This document shows positions 28,320-37,643 of a stretch of 58,375 bases of DNA, in pieces. The position numbers and the translations under genes are program-made. The stretch lies in assembly GCF_010672525.1 (NCBI RefSeq), contig NZ_JAAHGH010000014.1, positions 26,726 through 85,100 of the forward strand, read 5' to 3'. Every line of letters begins with the position of its first letter. Positions within the stretch are counted from its first letter, which is position 1. The notes under the pieces are model-generated. The model ran no database searches and was not told the DNA's origin. It saw only the letters and a list, made by a program, of their open reading frames with translations. Origin of the DNA: Okeania sp. SIO2B3 (GTDB lineage: Bacteria; Cyanobacteriota; Cyanobacteriia; Cyanobacteriales; Microcoleaceae).

Positions 28320-30164
28320 TCAAAAACTAAAATCAATCAACCACAGCGCCAAAACCCCCAATACACCAACCCCTATCAAAATAGTAAGCACATAAGATTG
28401 ACCTTTACCAGACACCCCATACTTCAAACCCTCCCCACTAAAAATCGTTGCCAAGCCAACTAAATTAACAACTCCATCAACAATATAACGGTCAACCCAA
28501 GCATTTAACCTGGAAATTTGGGTAACTGCAAATACCACAGTTACATTGTAGAAGCGATCAATATAGAAATCATAAGCAAGCAAATCTTGAACAAAACGCA
28601 AAGGAGCATATATTGGTCGAGACCAACTTCTACCTAACTCCATCATGCTACCAAAAATAACACCAATCAAACCAGACGCAACTAACAAAATGACAACCGC
28701 TAAATTAATATAACCCCAGTCAGGTAATAGTGATAACCGTTGCATCATTATCGGTGTCAGTAAAGTAATGATAATTAAAGATACCATAGGCACAGCCATC
28801 GGCCAGGGAACTTCTGGTGCGCGTTTCGTTTTCGGCTGAGATTCACCTAAGAACACCAAACGGTAAACACGGGTTAAGTTTAAAGCAGTCAAGAAATTAA
28901 CAAATAGCAAAACAGGTACTACCCAAGGATCGATAATCCAAAACACATCCAAACCTTGTCGTAGCGCCCAGAAACCCCCTAAAGGTAATAACCCTATTAA
29001 ACCAGCAGTGCCTACTAAAAAAGAACTTGTAGTAACTGGCATTCGAGACCACAACCCCCCCATCTCTGTAAGGTCTTGGCTATTAGTAGTTAATATTACA
29101 CCCCCAGCACTCATAAATAATAGTGCTTTAGCAATGCAATGAGCCAACAGTAATAGCAAGCCAAAACCAGTCCATTGTGTACCAACAGAAATAAACACTA
29201 AACCCAGGTAAGCGCTAGTAGAATGAGACAAAGCACGCTTCAGGTCAATTTGAGCCAGAGCAACTAGAGAAGCTCCGATCGCCGTTACAGTTCCGATCGC
29301 CACTAATACATCTAGAGCTATAGGCGCAATAATTAAAATCGGCTGCATTTGGATCAGTACATAAGCTCCAATGGCAACTACCACAGTGTTCCGCAAAATC
29401 GAAGCTGGATTTGGCCCTTCCATGGCCTCATCCAACCATAGATGCAGAGGAAATTGAGCGCATTTACCTATTGGCCCCGCAATCAAAGCCAATCCTAACA
29501 AATTACCTGTAATAGGAGAAAGTTCTACTCTTTCAGCCCATTCATATAAATCGCTAAAATTCATACTTCCAGCCAAAGCTGATATAGCAACTACTCCCAT
29601 AAGTAGTAAAACATCTCCCACCCGCTTCGTTAAAAAAGCATCTCTAGCTGCTGTAACGACCAGGGGTTGAGCATACCAGAAACCTACTAACAAATAAGTA
29701 GAAAGAGTCAGCATTTCCAGCAAAGCATAGGAAATGAACAAAGAGTCGCTAATTGTTAAGCCACTCATTGCTGCCTCAAAAAATCCCATTAGTCCAAAAA
29801 ATCTGGCTAATGCCCAATCCTTTTCTAAATATCCCAAGGCATAAAGTTGGGCTAATAGACTGAAACCCGTCACAACATCCATTGCTCCAACGGTTACAGA
29901 TGAGATATTAAAGGCAAAAGATAAGTTGAGGTCTGCCGTTTGTAGCCAGTTGAATATGATTTCTCGTGGTTCTTGGCTCCAGACAGCTTGATAAACAATG
30001 GAGCCATGAATAAAGGCCACTAAAGTCATCAAGATATTAAAATAAGCTGCTGGCCGTGGTCCCGTGCGTTGGATCATCCCTGTTGACCAGGGTATAGTCA
30101 AAATTGCTCCAACTAAGCCATAAAAAGGTATCCACCAACAGTTTTCAGTCAGAAATTCTATCAT
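28320..30164 (-). CDS. ndhF: NAD(P)H dehydrogenase subunit NdhF, CO2-uptake type (probably NdhF4)
   Basis: A 614-residue polytopic NuoL/ND5-like proton-pumping subunit. The core antiporter motifs are present: PLHLWLDEAMEGPNPASILR, LAQIDLKRALSHSTSAYLGL and LLAHCIAKALLFMSAGGVI. A lateral helix leads to the last span near the C-terminus. It belongs to the CO2-uptake variants of NDH-1 (NDH-1MS) in the thylakoid. Placing it as NdhF4 rests on its divergent position next to ccmK, as remembered for other beta-cyanobacteria, not on phylogeny. ndhD4 and cupB/chpX, its usual partners, are not downstream: the gene is followed by STRR heptamers, a MITE and the GPH transporter. Confidence 0.88.
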   Translation of the reverse strand: MIEFLTENCWWIPFYGLVGAILTIPWSTGMIQRTGPRPAAYFNILMTLVAFIHGSIVYQAVWSQEPREIIFNWLQTADLNLSFAFNISSVTVGAMDVVTGFSLLAQLYALGYLEKDWALARFFGLMGFFEAAMSGLTISDSLFISYALLEMLTLSTYLLVGFWYAQPLVVTAARDAFLTKRVGDVLLLMGVVAISALAGSMNFSDLYEWAERVELSPITGNLLGLALIAGPIGKCAQFPLHLWLDEAMEGPNPASILRNTVVVAIGAYVLIQMQPILIIAPIALDVLVAIGTVTAIGASLVALAQIDLKRALSHSTSAYLGLVFISVGTQWTGFGLLLLLAHCIAKALLFMSAGGVILTTNSQDLTEMGGLWSRMPVTTSSFLVGTAGLIGLLPLGGFWALRQGLDVFWIIDPWVVPVLLFVNFLTALNLTRVYRLVFLGESQPKTKRAPEVPWPMAVPMVSLIIITLLTPIMMQRLSLLPDWGYINLAVVILLVASGLIGVIFGSMMELGRSWSRPIYAPLRFVQDLLAYDFYIDRFYNVTVVFAVTQISRLNAWVDRYIVDGVVNLVGLATIFSGEGLKYGVSGKGQSYVLTILIGVGVLGVLALWLIDFSF

Positions 30165-30557
30165 TTATTATTTATTTACCTTTACTGTTAAAAATAAATA
30201 TATATTATTAACATAGGTTCTACTTATTAGTGAGTATATATACTGATTTTTTTCTGCTTACGGAGGTTGGTTTCAAAAGTAATAAAAAAAAATTTAGGAT
30301 TGGTCTGTGGAGGTTGAGGATCGCTGAATTCATAATTAAGTCCAAAGATTTCAATCTTAGGAAATTTATTTTTCTATATAGCTGCAATTATGAATTATGA
30401 TGATAGTTGCTATTGTCAACGATGCCATGTTTCTCTATGCTAAAATTATAGCATTTGATAGATTTAATCATAATAATGGGAATTCCCTTGAAAACTATCT
30501 GGAGACAACACTGGCCTCAATGCTTAAGTTAACTATTGGTCAATAGGAGAAAAAAAA
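30165..30557. promoter_or_regulatory. Divergent ndhF-ccmK control region
   Basis: This 393-bp AT-rich region must hold promoters for both ndhF (left) and the ccm cluster (right). An AGGAGA ribosome-binding site lies at 30546-30551 before ccmK. LysR-type regulators (NdhR/CmpR) control such genes in other cyanobacteria, but no binding site could be assigned by eye. Confidence 0.5.
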
Positions 30558-30869
30558 ATGCCAATTGCGGTAGGAATGATTGAAACTAGAGGATTTCCAG
30601 CAGTAGTAGAAGCTGCTGATGCGATGGTTAAAGCGGCTAGAGTTACTCTGGTAGGTTACGAAAAAATTGGTAGTGCTCGTGTAACAGTAATTGTCCGAGG
30701 AGATGTATCGGAAGTACAAGCTTCTGTTGCTGCAGGTATAGAATCAGCCAAACGAGTTAACGGTGGAGAGGTAGTATCAACTCATATCATTGCTCGTCCC
30801 CACGAAAACTTAGAATATGTATTGCCAATTCGATATACTGAGGAAGTCGATCAGTTCCGAACTTATTAG
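30558..30869 (+). CDS. ccmK2: Carboxysome shell protein CcmK (CcmK2-like)
   Basis: A 103-residue single BMC-domain hexamer protein that tiles the facets of the beta-carboxysome shell. It shows [20 protein letters not shown], the pore region [14 protein letters not shown] and [16 protein letters not shown]. The short tail ending EEVDQFRTY matches the CcmK2 form. The pore loop reads KIGSA, where the next paralogue has KIGSG, a small change beside the central pore. It is the first gene of the ccm cluster, preceded by a strong AGGAGA site. Assignment as K2 rests on length and tail. Confidence 0.96.
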   Translation: MPIAVGMIETRGFPAVVEAADAMVKAARVTLVGYEKIGSARVTVIVRGDVSEVQASVAAGIESAKRVNGGEVVSTHIIARPHENLEYVLPIRYTEEVDQFRTY

Positions 30870-31304
30870 TGAGAAAGACTCATTTGAGGCAGGGAGAATT
30901 ACTACAAATATTTTGACTAGAACTGTGTAGATAAAAAATTTTTTTTGCAGATAAAAGTAAAAATAATGATTAAAGTCTTAGAGCTAAGTAATTTTGCAGA
31001 TCAAAACATATACATCTGTAACTAAAAATGCTTGAGTTTCACAAGCTTTAAGATCGTGCTTTAGGTTCTGTGAGAAAAAAACACCAACTTTACCCTAAGA
31101 TTTTAGGGCAATCATTATCAAGAGATTGCCCATTCCAGGGAAAGCCTGCAAAAATTATCATCTAAAATTCTAGTAAATTTAGGAATTAATCGCTCCCCAA
31201 CTTAAGGTATTATTTGGAAAAGCAATTATTATTCCAAATAACTATAGCTAGGAAAAGTCAATACATATACAAGTAAAGTCAAAGAATATCACGGAGTAAG
31301 AATA
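30870..31304. other. ccmK2-ccmK1 spacer, nothing recognised
   Basis: 435 bp of AT-rich DNA without ORFs. A GGAG precedes the next start. Such a long gap inside a shell operon could hide a second promoter or a processing site, but no motif stands out. Confidence 0.45.
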
Positions 31305-31646
31305 ATGTCAATTGCCGTCGGGATGGTAGAAACCCTAGGCTTTCCAGCAGTCGTAGAAGCAGCAGATGCAATGGTGAAAGCTGCACGAGTCACCCTTGTT
31401 GGCTATGAAAAAATTGGTAGTGGTCGGGTAACTGTAATCATTCGCGGAGATGTATCTGAAGTACAAGCTTCAGTAGCAGCAGGAGTTGATAACGTCAAGC
31501 GGGTGAATGGAGGCCAAACAATGTCTACCCATATCATCGCTCGTCCCCATGAAAACCTAGAGTATGTTTTACCTATTCGTTATACAGAAGAAGTAGAACA
31601 ATTTCGTGACAGCACATCTTCTATTCGTCCAGTAAACAGAACATAA
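31305..31646 (+). CDS. ccmK1: Carboxysome shell protein CcmK (CcmK1-like)
   Basis: A 113-residue BMC-domain paralogue of the preceding gene with a longer C-terminal tail ([13 protein letters not shown]), the feature that separates CcmK1 from CcmK2. The core is intact: [33 protein letters not shown] and [16 protein letters not shown]. It should form hexamers, possibly mixed with CcmK2, in the shell facets. The DNA is much less similar to ccmK2 than the protein is, so the duplication is old. Confidence 0.96.
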   Translation: MSIAVGMVETLGFPAVVEAADAMVKAARVTLVGYEKIGSGRVTVIIRGDVSEVQASVAAGVDNVKRVNGGQTMSTHIIARPHENLEYVLPIRYTEEVEQFRDSTSSIRPVNRT

Positions 31647-32195
31647 CTTGATTGTGGATAGCAGGTTTTGAGATTGAACTGAAAAAGATAATTTACCTAG
31701 AAAGTGTTTCCTAGAGAAAAACAGTAGTAGATTAGTTTCCTACTTTGAAAAGCTGTATTCCTGGGAATGAGGATTTTATTATCTACAAGAGTTAAATGGA
31801 GTATACCTTCAACAGATATAATTCCATTAGTGAACTTCTGGAGTTTATTAAATCCTCAATCCTGACTGTAGAATTGTAAAATAGTTTCTGTTTTTAGTCT
31901 GATCGCTGAAAGCTGCAATTTTTCAGATGTGATAAATATCTTAAGGATGCAGCTATTAATATATCAAACCCTTCAGTGATTATTAGTCAATATTGACTGA
32001 AAGCTGAAAGGTATGTTATGGCAGTCAAGCATGACCATGACTTCCTACAGACTAGAAAAATTTGGAACTTCTGGGTAGAAGCAGGAAATATTAGTGAATA
32101 AATTCTAGCACATAATCAAACTGAGAGTGAAAAACAACTTTTGAAGTTTCAATCTAAAATCTAATATCTGAAATCATGTAATTAAATTAGAGATC
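31647..32195. other. ccmK1-ccmL spacer with a 27-codon ORF
   Basis: 549 bp. The only coding hint is an ATG at 32018 preceded by GAAAGG, opening 27 codons (MAVKHDHDFLQTRKIWNFWV and seven more) to a TAA at 32099-32101. No family is recognised, and chance is the likelier explanation. Small inverted patches (GCTGAAAGCTGCA; CTGAAAGCTGAAAG) are present. Confidence 0.35.
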
Positions 32196-32498
32196 ATGCA
32201 AATTGCCAAAGTTCGTGGCACTGTTGTTAGCACCCAAAAAGAGCCTAGTTTACAAGGAACAAAGCTACTTCTGCTGCAATTTATAGACGAAGAAGGCCAT
32301 CCACTGCCTAAATATGAAGTAGCTGCCGATAATGTCGGAGCCGGAATAGATGAATGGGTGCTGGTTAGTCGCGGCGGAGCAGCTCGTGAAATACCTCGTA
32401 GCGAACAACTGCCTATAGATGCCAGAGTAGTTGCAATTATTGACACAGTCACAGTGGACAATAGCATGATCTACGGTAAAAAAGACCAATATCGTTAA
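32196..32498 (+). CDS. ccmL: Carboxysome vertex protein CcmL
   Basis: A 100-residue BMV/EutN-family pentamer that caps the twelve vertices of the icosahedral carboxysome. Typical features are MQIAKVRGTVVSTQKEPSLQ, LLLLQFIDEEGHPLPKYEVA, DNVGAGIDEWVLVSRGGAAR and the final AIIDTVTVDN strand. Length and motif order are canonical. It lies between ccmK1 and ccmM as usual, but with unusually long spacers on both sides; the downstream spacer holds an IscB/omega-RNA remnant. Confidence 0.97.
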   Translation: MQIAKVRGTVVSTQKEPSLQGTKLLLLQFIDEEGHPLPKYEVAADNVGAGIDEWVLVSRGGAAREIPRSEQLPIDARVVAIIDTVTVDNSMIYGKKDQYR

Positions 32499-32534
32499 AC
32501 ACCTTTGAAAAACCTAGCCAAAGAAAGGACATTT

Positions 32535-32757
32535 CTAAGATTGTCTCTCAAAGGTTGCAGATCGAGTCAGTACTGACTACGTTGGCAGGTCACGACTACC
32601 GTATGCGAACTCCAACATACTCATAGTCGCTCCTGATTAAGGAAATCGTTTAATAGCGATAATCGGAAGTGGGTTTTGTACCGATAGTGTCAGAAGCATG
32701 AACAAGCCTGGCCAACATGATCGAGGAACACTTTACTGAAAAGGACTAGACACCACA
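32535..32757 (+). ncRNA. HEARO-like / IscB omega RNA
   Basis: Directly upstream of an IscB-type N-terminus lies about 220 nt without ORFs but with nested pairing. CGACTA (32593-32598) pairs with TAGTCG (32624-32629), enclosing GTATG/CATAC (32601-32605 and 32616-32620). GTGTC (32687-32691) pairs with GACAC (32749-32753), closing a domain five bases before the ATG. An RNA immediately 5' of the IscB ORF is the known arrangement for HEARO/omega RNAs. The 5' boundary is uncertain, and no covariance model was run. If it is transcribed, it would be part of the ccm mRNA or processed from it. Confidence 0.7.
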
Positions 32758-32907
32758 ATGTCTAATACTAATTACGTTTTTGTCATAGATACAAACAAAA
32801 AACCATTACAACCTTGCACACCAACTGTTGCTCGTAGGTTGCTAAATTCGGGCAGAGCTTCTGTATTTAGACGTTTTCCGTTACATTTTGTCCACAGTTG
32901 TCGATAA
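32758..32907 (+). pseudogene. iscB: IscB N-terminal remnant (RRXRR/PLMP domain only)
   Basis: 49 codons: YVFVIDTNKKPLQPCTPTVA followed by RRLLNSGRASVFRRFPLHFV and a TAA at 32905. This is the N-terminal PLMP/RRXRR domain of IscB, with PLQP for PLMP and the terminal VFRRFP intact. RuvC, bridge helix and HNH regions are absent; ccmM begins 114 bp later. It is too short to be a nuclease. It probably marks an IscB/HEARO element degraded after insertion between ccmL and ccmM. Confidence 0.82.
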
Positions 32908-33021
32908 ATGTCTAGGAAAATGCTGTCTAAAACTTAACAGTTGGATGTTGAAATCTTGAACTGCAAGACATTTACTTAAATATACCAACACCCAACATTT
33001 AGCTTAAGGAGAAAAAAAAAT

Positions 33022-35391
33022 ATGCCACACCGCAAGGAAGCGGCTCCACCGACCCCCTGGTCACAAGACTTGGCGAAGCCCAAGATTGATAAGACAGCTT
33101 ACGTTCACTACTGTTCTAACATAATTGGAGATGTTAGTGTCGGTTCCCATGTATTAGTAGCTCCCGGTACATCAATTCGTGCTGATGAAGGAACTCCCTT
33201 CTTTATCGGTGCAGGAACCAATATCCAAGATGGAGTAGTGATCCACGGCCTAGAACAAGGAAGAGTAGTAGGAGACGACAACCAACACTATTCTGTATGG
33301 ATAGGTAAAGATGTTTCTATCACTCACAAAGCTCTAATTCACGGCCCGTGCTATATCGGGGATGAGTCTTTTATCGGCTTTCGCTCTACAGTATTTAATG
33401 CCCGTATTGGTGAAGGCTGCATCGTGATGCTTCATGCTCTCATCCAAGACGTAGAAATTGCTCCTGGTAAGTATGTACCTTCAGGAGCAATTATTACAAA
33501 TCAACAGCAAGCAGACCGTTTGCCAGACGTACAACCAGCAGATCTGGAATTTAGCCATCATGTGGTGGGAATTAACGAATCTTTACGACAAGGTTATCTC
33601 TGTGCAGACAATGTCTCCTGTATTACACCTATTAAAACTGAAATGAATAGTAATTACGGTAACGGTAACGGTTACAGTTACAAATCTTCTGTAGCAACTG
33701 GCTCCCTAAGCCCAGAAGTAGTTGCTCAAGTAAGACAGCTAGTATCCCAAGGATATGATATTGGCACAGAACACGCTGATGCTCGTCGCTTCAGAACTGG
33801 TTCCTGGAAAACTTGTTCTCCAATTCAAAGTAAAAATTCCTCAGAAGTAGTAGCAGCTCTAGAAGCTTGTGTCGAAGAACACGCTGGAGAGTATGTACGT
33901 CTGTTTGGTATTGACCCCAAAGCCAAACGCCGAATTTCTCCAATTATGATTCAACGGCCTGATGGTAAAAAAATTGCTCAAAAATCGACTACTGGTAACT
34001 ATAGTGTTCCCGCTGCTTTTGGAGGTCAGTCTGCTACAACAAATACCACAGGATTAACTCCAGAAATTGCAGACCAAGTAAACTCTTTGCTATCTCAAGG
34101 ATACAAAATTAGCACTGAGTATGCCAATGAACGTCGCTTTAAAACTAGCTCTTGGCAAAATGGTCCAACTATTTCAGAAACCAGTGCCTCACAAGTATTG
34201 CCAGCTATAGAACAGTTTTTGGCAGAACATAGCGGTGAATATGTACGTTTGATAGGCGTTGACCCTGTAGCTAGGCGTCGTGTTGTAGAAACATTAGTTC
34301 AACAACCAGGCGATCGCCCAATTAAACAATCTGCTGTTGCCTCTTTCACTGCTAAAACTCCTGCAAATAGCCAAGGTAGTGTGGTCAATACAGGATTAAG
34401 TCAGGAAGTTTTAACTCAAGTAGGTTCACTATTTAATCAAGGACATCGCATCGGCATAGAACACGCTAATGCACGTCGCTTTAAGACTAGCTCTTGGCAG
34501 AGCGCTCCCATATCCGCACAGACTACTGCACAAGCAATAGATGAATTAGAAGCAGCTTTGGCACAGTATAGTGGGGAATATGTACGCTTAATTGGTGTCG
34601 ATCCTGCTGCCAAACGTCGGGTGTTGGAAGTATTAATTCAGGAACCAAATGGCAAACGCCAAGGAGTTACATCTAATGGAGCAGGCAATAGTAAGCCTCC
34701 TATTTATAATACTGCTCAAACCAGTTTGTCGAGTCAAGGTAGTGCAGTCAATACAGGATTAAGTCAGGAAGTTTTAGCTCAAGTAGGTTCACTATTTAAT
34801 CAAGGACATCGCATCGGCATAGAACACGCTAATGCACGTCGCTTTAAGACTAGCTCTTGGCAGAGTGCTCCCATTTCGGCACAGACTACTGCACAAGCAA
34901 TAGAGGAATTAGAAGCAGCTTTGACACAGTATAGCGGGGAATATGTACGTTTAATTGGTGTTGATACCGCAGCCAAACGTCGGGTGTTAGAAGTATTAAT
35001 TCAGGAGCCAAATGGCAAACGCCAAGTAGTTCCTACCGCTCAAGCTACAACTTCTAATGGAGTAGGTAATAGTTATCAACCATATAGTAGTGTTACAGCT
35101 ACTGCTAGTACCCAGAAGCTAACTCAAGAGGTTGTAGAACAGGTTCGCTCTTTGATTGCGAGTGGCTACAAAATAGGTACAGAGTATGCAGACCAACGCC
35201 GTTTCAAGACCAGTTCTTGGAAAACTGATACTCAAATTAATGGCAAACGTGATGCTGATGTTTTCCCAGCTATTGAGGAAACTCTAGCTCAACACGAGGG
35301 AGAATATGTCCGCTTAATTGGTATCGATCCTCAAGCTAAACGCCGTGTTTTAGAAATGATTATTCAGCAACCTAACGGTAAAGCGAAGTAA
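33022..35391 (+). CDS. ccmM: Carboxysome scaffold CcmM with gamma-carbonic anhydrase domain and five SSUL repeats
   Basis: A 789-residue organiser of the beta-carboxysome. Residues 1-210 form the left-handed beta-helix gamma-CA domain, with zinc-ligand histidines at 75, 102 and 107 and the cysteine pair C194/C200 known to activate the Thermosynechococcus enzyme, so it is probably catalytic. Five Rubisco-small-subunit-like (SSUL) domains follow (about 225-310, 345-430, 450-540, 570-660 and 695-785), each with RRFxTxSW and GEYVRLxG(I/V)D. Three to five is the usual range. Repeats 3 and 4 are nearly identical, also at DNA level. Met208 (ATG 33643) is a candidate internal start for the short form that crosslinks Rubisco. 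AAGGAGA precedes the main ATG. Confidence 0.97.
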   Translation: MPHRKEAAPPTPWSQDLAKPKIDKTAYVHYCSNIIGDVSVGSHVLVAPGTSIRADEGTPFFIGAGTNIQDGVVIHGLEQGRVVGDDNQHYSVWIGKDVSITHKALIHGPCYIGDESFIGFRSTVFNARIGEGCIVMLHALIQDVEIAPGKYVPSGAIITNQQQADRLPDVQPADLEFSHHVVGINESLRQGYLCADNVSCITPIKTEMNSNYGNGNGYSYKSSVATGSLSPEVVAQVRQLVSQGYDIGTEHADARRFRTGSWKTCSPIQSKNSSEVVAALEACVEEHAGEYVRLFGIDPKAKRRISPIMIQRPDGKKIAQKSTTGNYSVPAAFGGQSATTNTTGLTPEIADQVNSLLSQGYKISTEYANERRFKTSSWQNGPTISETSASQVLPAIEQFLAEHSGEYVRLIGVDPVARRRVVETLVQQPGDRPIKQSAVASFTAKTPANSQGSVVNTGLSQEVLTQVGSLFNQGHRIGIEHANARRFKTSSWQSAPISAQTTAQAIDELEAALAQYSGEYVRLIGVDPAAKRRVLEVLIQEPNGKRQGVTSNGAGNSKPPIYNTAQTSLSSQGSAVNTGLSQEVLAQVGSLFNQGHRIGIEHANARRFKTSSWQSAPISAQTTAQAIEELEAALTQYSGEYVRLIGVDTAAKRRVLEVLIQEPNGKRQVVPTAQATTSNGVGNSYQPYSSVTATASTQKLTQEVVEQVRSLIASGYKIGTEYADQRRFKTSSWKTDTQINGKRDADVFPAIEETLAQHEGEYVRLIGIDPQAKRRVLEMIIQQPNGKAK

Positions 35392-35492
35392 AGAAAAAAC
35401 CAAAAAGTCAAAAGTAACAACTTTTTTGAACTTTAGACCAAAAAGTAAGGTCAATATCCTCGCCTTTTCAGAGGATGAAAAGCGGTCTAGGG

Positions 35493-35513
35493 ATGGCGAG
35501 GAAACCTCGCCAT
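35493..35513 (+). terminator. Hairpin after ccmM
   Basis: ATGGCGAGG-AAA-CCTCGCCAT forms a perfect 9-bp stem about 100 bp after the ccmM stop. No T-tract follows, so it is a weak terminator candidate or a processing/stability element between ccmM and ccmN. Confidence 0.45.
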
Positions 35514-35579
35514 ATCCATGAGACCAAGAGAAAGTCAATTTCAGTATTTTCTTGCCTCCCTATTGCATGAGGTACTGTT

Positions 35580-35745
35580 AACGAAGTCAGAAGTCAGAAG
35601 TCAGAAGTCAGAAGTTATTTTTGTAACGGGGATTTGAGCAAGGCTCCAAAAATATTGCGCCCTAAAAGGCGGGGTTGTGCGACCCATATTATTTTCATAA
35701 CTGATAACTGATAACTGATAACTGATAACTGATAACTGAAATGGC
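35580..35745 (+). repeat. Composite STRR element in the ccmM-ccmN gap
   Basis: It starts with AGTCAGA heptamers (35585-35613), continues through a core with GTTATTTTTGTAACGGG and GGCGGGGTTGTGCGACCCA, and ends in CTGATAA heptamers (35701-35739). The same three-part composite recurs at 51925-52231. Confidence 0.8.
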
Positions 35746-35787
35746 TTTCAGTCGGATATTTGAAAGGAGTTTTATGGAGCAGTATTT

Positions 35788-37008
35788 ATGCAGTTTACAC
35801 CACTACAACCAATTGAAAATACTGAGCCTTTTGTTAGTGGTGATGTAAAAATTGAGCCGAATGTGGCGATCGCATCTGGCGTCATTCTCCAAGCTGCTGC
35901 TGATTGTCAGATAGTTATTGCTACAGGAGTTTGTATTGGTATGGGGGTTATTCTCCATGCTTACCAGGGCAATATTGAAGTCGAGTCAGGAGTCACCATT
36001 GGTGCAGGAGTGTTAGTCGTTGGTAAGAGTAAGATAGGGGCTAATGCCTGTATTGGTTCAGTGACAACAATTATAGAACATGATGTTGAACCAAATCAAG
36101 TTGTACCACCGACTTCTATTATAGGAGAGTCTGGACGACAAATCTTAGGAAATTCTACTACAGCTCTATCTCAAACAGTTTTAACACCACAAATAACAAC
36201 TACTACTAACAGCAATGATGATTTTTCAGTAGACCGGGAATTAGGAAGCAGTTCTGAATTGAGTGAGGAAGAAATCTCTCAAAAGAGTACTTTTAATGAT
36301 CCAGATAATCATCAAGAATTAGGCAGTAATTCTGAATTGAATGAAGAAAATCTCTCTCAGAAGAGTACTTTTAATTATCCAGTTAATCTTCCAGTTAATA
36401 ATCAGGAATTAAGCAGTAGTTCTGAATTGAGTGAGGAAGAAATCTCTCAAAAGAGTACTTTTAATTATCCAGTTAATAATCAGGAATTAGGCAGTAGTTC
36501 TGAATTGAGTGAGGAAGAAATCTCTCAAAAGAGTACTTTTAATTATCCAGATAATAATCAGGAATTAGGCAGTAGTTCTGAATTGAGTGAAGAAAATATT
36601 GCTCAGAAAAGTACTTTTAATTATCCAGATAATAATCAGGAATTAGGCAGTAGTTATGAATTGGATGAAGAAAATATTGCTCAGAAAAGTACTTTTAATT
36701 ATCCAGTTAATAATCAAGGACTAAACAGTAATTATCAATTTTTCAAAAAAACTGAACCTGAAAATGATAATTCTAATGCCCTTGTTAATCAAGAATTAAC
36801 AAATACTTCTTCATCACCAGACCAAGAAAAAACTCAAAATGAAGAAGAAACTCAAAATAAAATTGAGCAGGCTAAAACTAAACTACAAGAAGAAGCACCT
36901 GAAACCACAAAAACTCCAATCTACGGACAAGATCATGTAAATAGGATGATGAAAACTTTATTTCCTCATAAAAATTCTCTTAGCTCTCATCCCGATGAAG
37001 AAGATTAG
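35788..37008 (+). CDS. ccmN: Carboxysome adaptor CcmN with expanded repetitive linker
   Basis: A 406-residue CcmN, much longer than usual because of its linker. Residues 1-120 are a left-handed beta helix (hexapeptide repeats such as VTIGAGVLVVG and KIGANACIGSV) that binds CcmM. The C-terminus carries the encapsulation peptide IYGQDHVNRMMKTLFPH (about residues 378-394), which recruits shell CcmK. Between them, residues about 150-315 contain six or seven degenerate copies of a 26-residue acidic repeat (NNQELGSSSELSEEEISQ then KSTFNYPV), encoded by a minisatellite of about 78 bp. The repeats are absent from described CcmN linkers known to me. They should lengthen the tether between core and shell. 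Confidence 0.93.
   Translation: MQFTPLQPIENTEPFVSGDVKIEPNVAIASGVILQAAADCQIVIATGVCIGMGVILHAYQGNIEVESGVTIGAGVLVVGKSKIGANACIGSVTTIIEHDVEPNQVVPPTSIIGESGRQILGNSTTALSQTVLTPQITTTTNSNDDFSVDRELGSSSELSEEEISQKSTFNDPDNHQELGSNSELNEENLSQKSTFNYPVNLPVNNQELSSSSELSEEEISQKSTFNYPVNNQELGSSSELSEEEISQKSTFNYPDNNQELGSSSELSEENIAQKSTFNYPDNNQELGSSYELDEENIAQKSTFNYPVNNQGLNSNYQFFKKTEPENDNSNALVNQELTNTSSSPDQEKTQNEEETQNKIEQAKTKLQEEAPETTKTPIYGQDHVNRMMKTLFPHKNSLSSHPDEED
36238..36730 (+). repeat. About 78-bp minisatellite within ccmN
   Basis: Units contain GAATTGAGTGARGAAGAAAT and AAAAGAGTACTTTTAAT, then TATCCAGTTAATAATCAGG. Period is 72-84 bp with small in-frame indels. All copies keep frame. Confidence 0.88.
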
Positions 37009-37116
37009 ACAACTAATAGCAAGAACAGAAACACAGAGGCGGCAGATGCCGAAAGCCATAGCAATTTTTGTTACTGTTTATTAATGCTAGTTGAGATATA
37101 CTAAACAATATGATTT

Positions 37117-37311
37117 ATACCAATTTTCATGCATTAATGCTATACTTAGGTAGGACTTCAGTTATTAAGTAATTAACACAGGTTGAACACCTTTTTGCTA
37201 ATTTAAGCAAATTTAATGTTAATTATTCTGATGTTTACTTCTCCCCCGCTCCCCTACTCCCCTACTCCCCAGTTCAAAACAATTTAGAAAAGTTTTTGAG
37301 AACATGGTATT
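37117..37311. mobile_element. Family-C MITE-like element in the ccmN-ccmO gap
   Basis: The left end is ATACCAATTTTC and the right end AACATGGTAT. The interior matches 20651-20873 (TGCTATACTTAGG, AATGTTAATTATTCTGATG, GAAAAGTTTTTGAGAA). The rest of the 37009-37643 gap is AT-rich with no gene seen. Confidence 0.78.
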
Positions 37312-37643
37312 AGGGCAGCATATTTTTAGCAGATAAACAGTGATTGGATGGTTGACAATATAACTATTTTTTGATAATAGAGGGCTTGCTAATTTCAAAA
37401 AAAATATAATATAATTTGATAAACCTAGAGACCTAACTGATAAAACTTGACTCTCATTCAGGGACAAAAAATTATTTAAAGTCTCTTTGTCTTTTTCAAG
37501 TGAAGTCTAATCAGATAAACTATATTAATTTATATTTTTGATTTCATATAAAAATTTCCTGAAGTAGCTCTAAAGACCATCAGCTAGAATTTTGAAGAGA
37601 GTTTAGGTGGGTTCACTGCTACGCCGAAATAAAGAGGTAGAAA

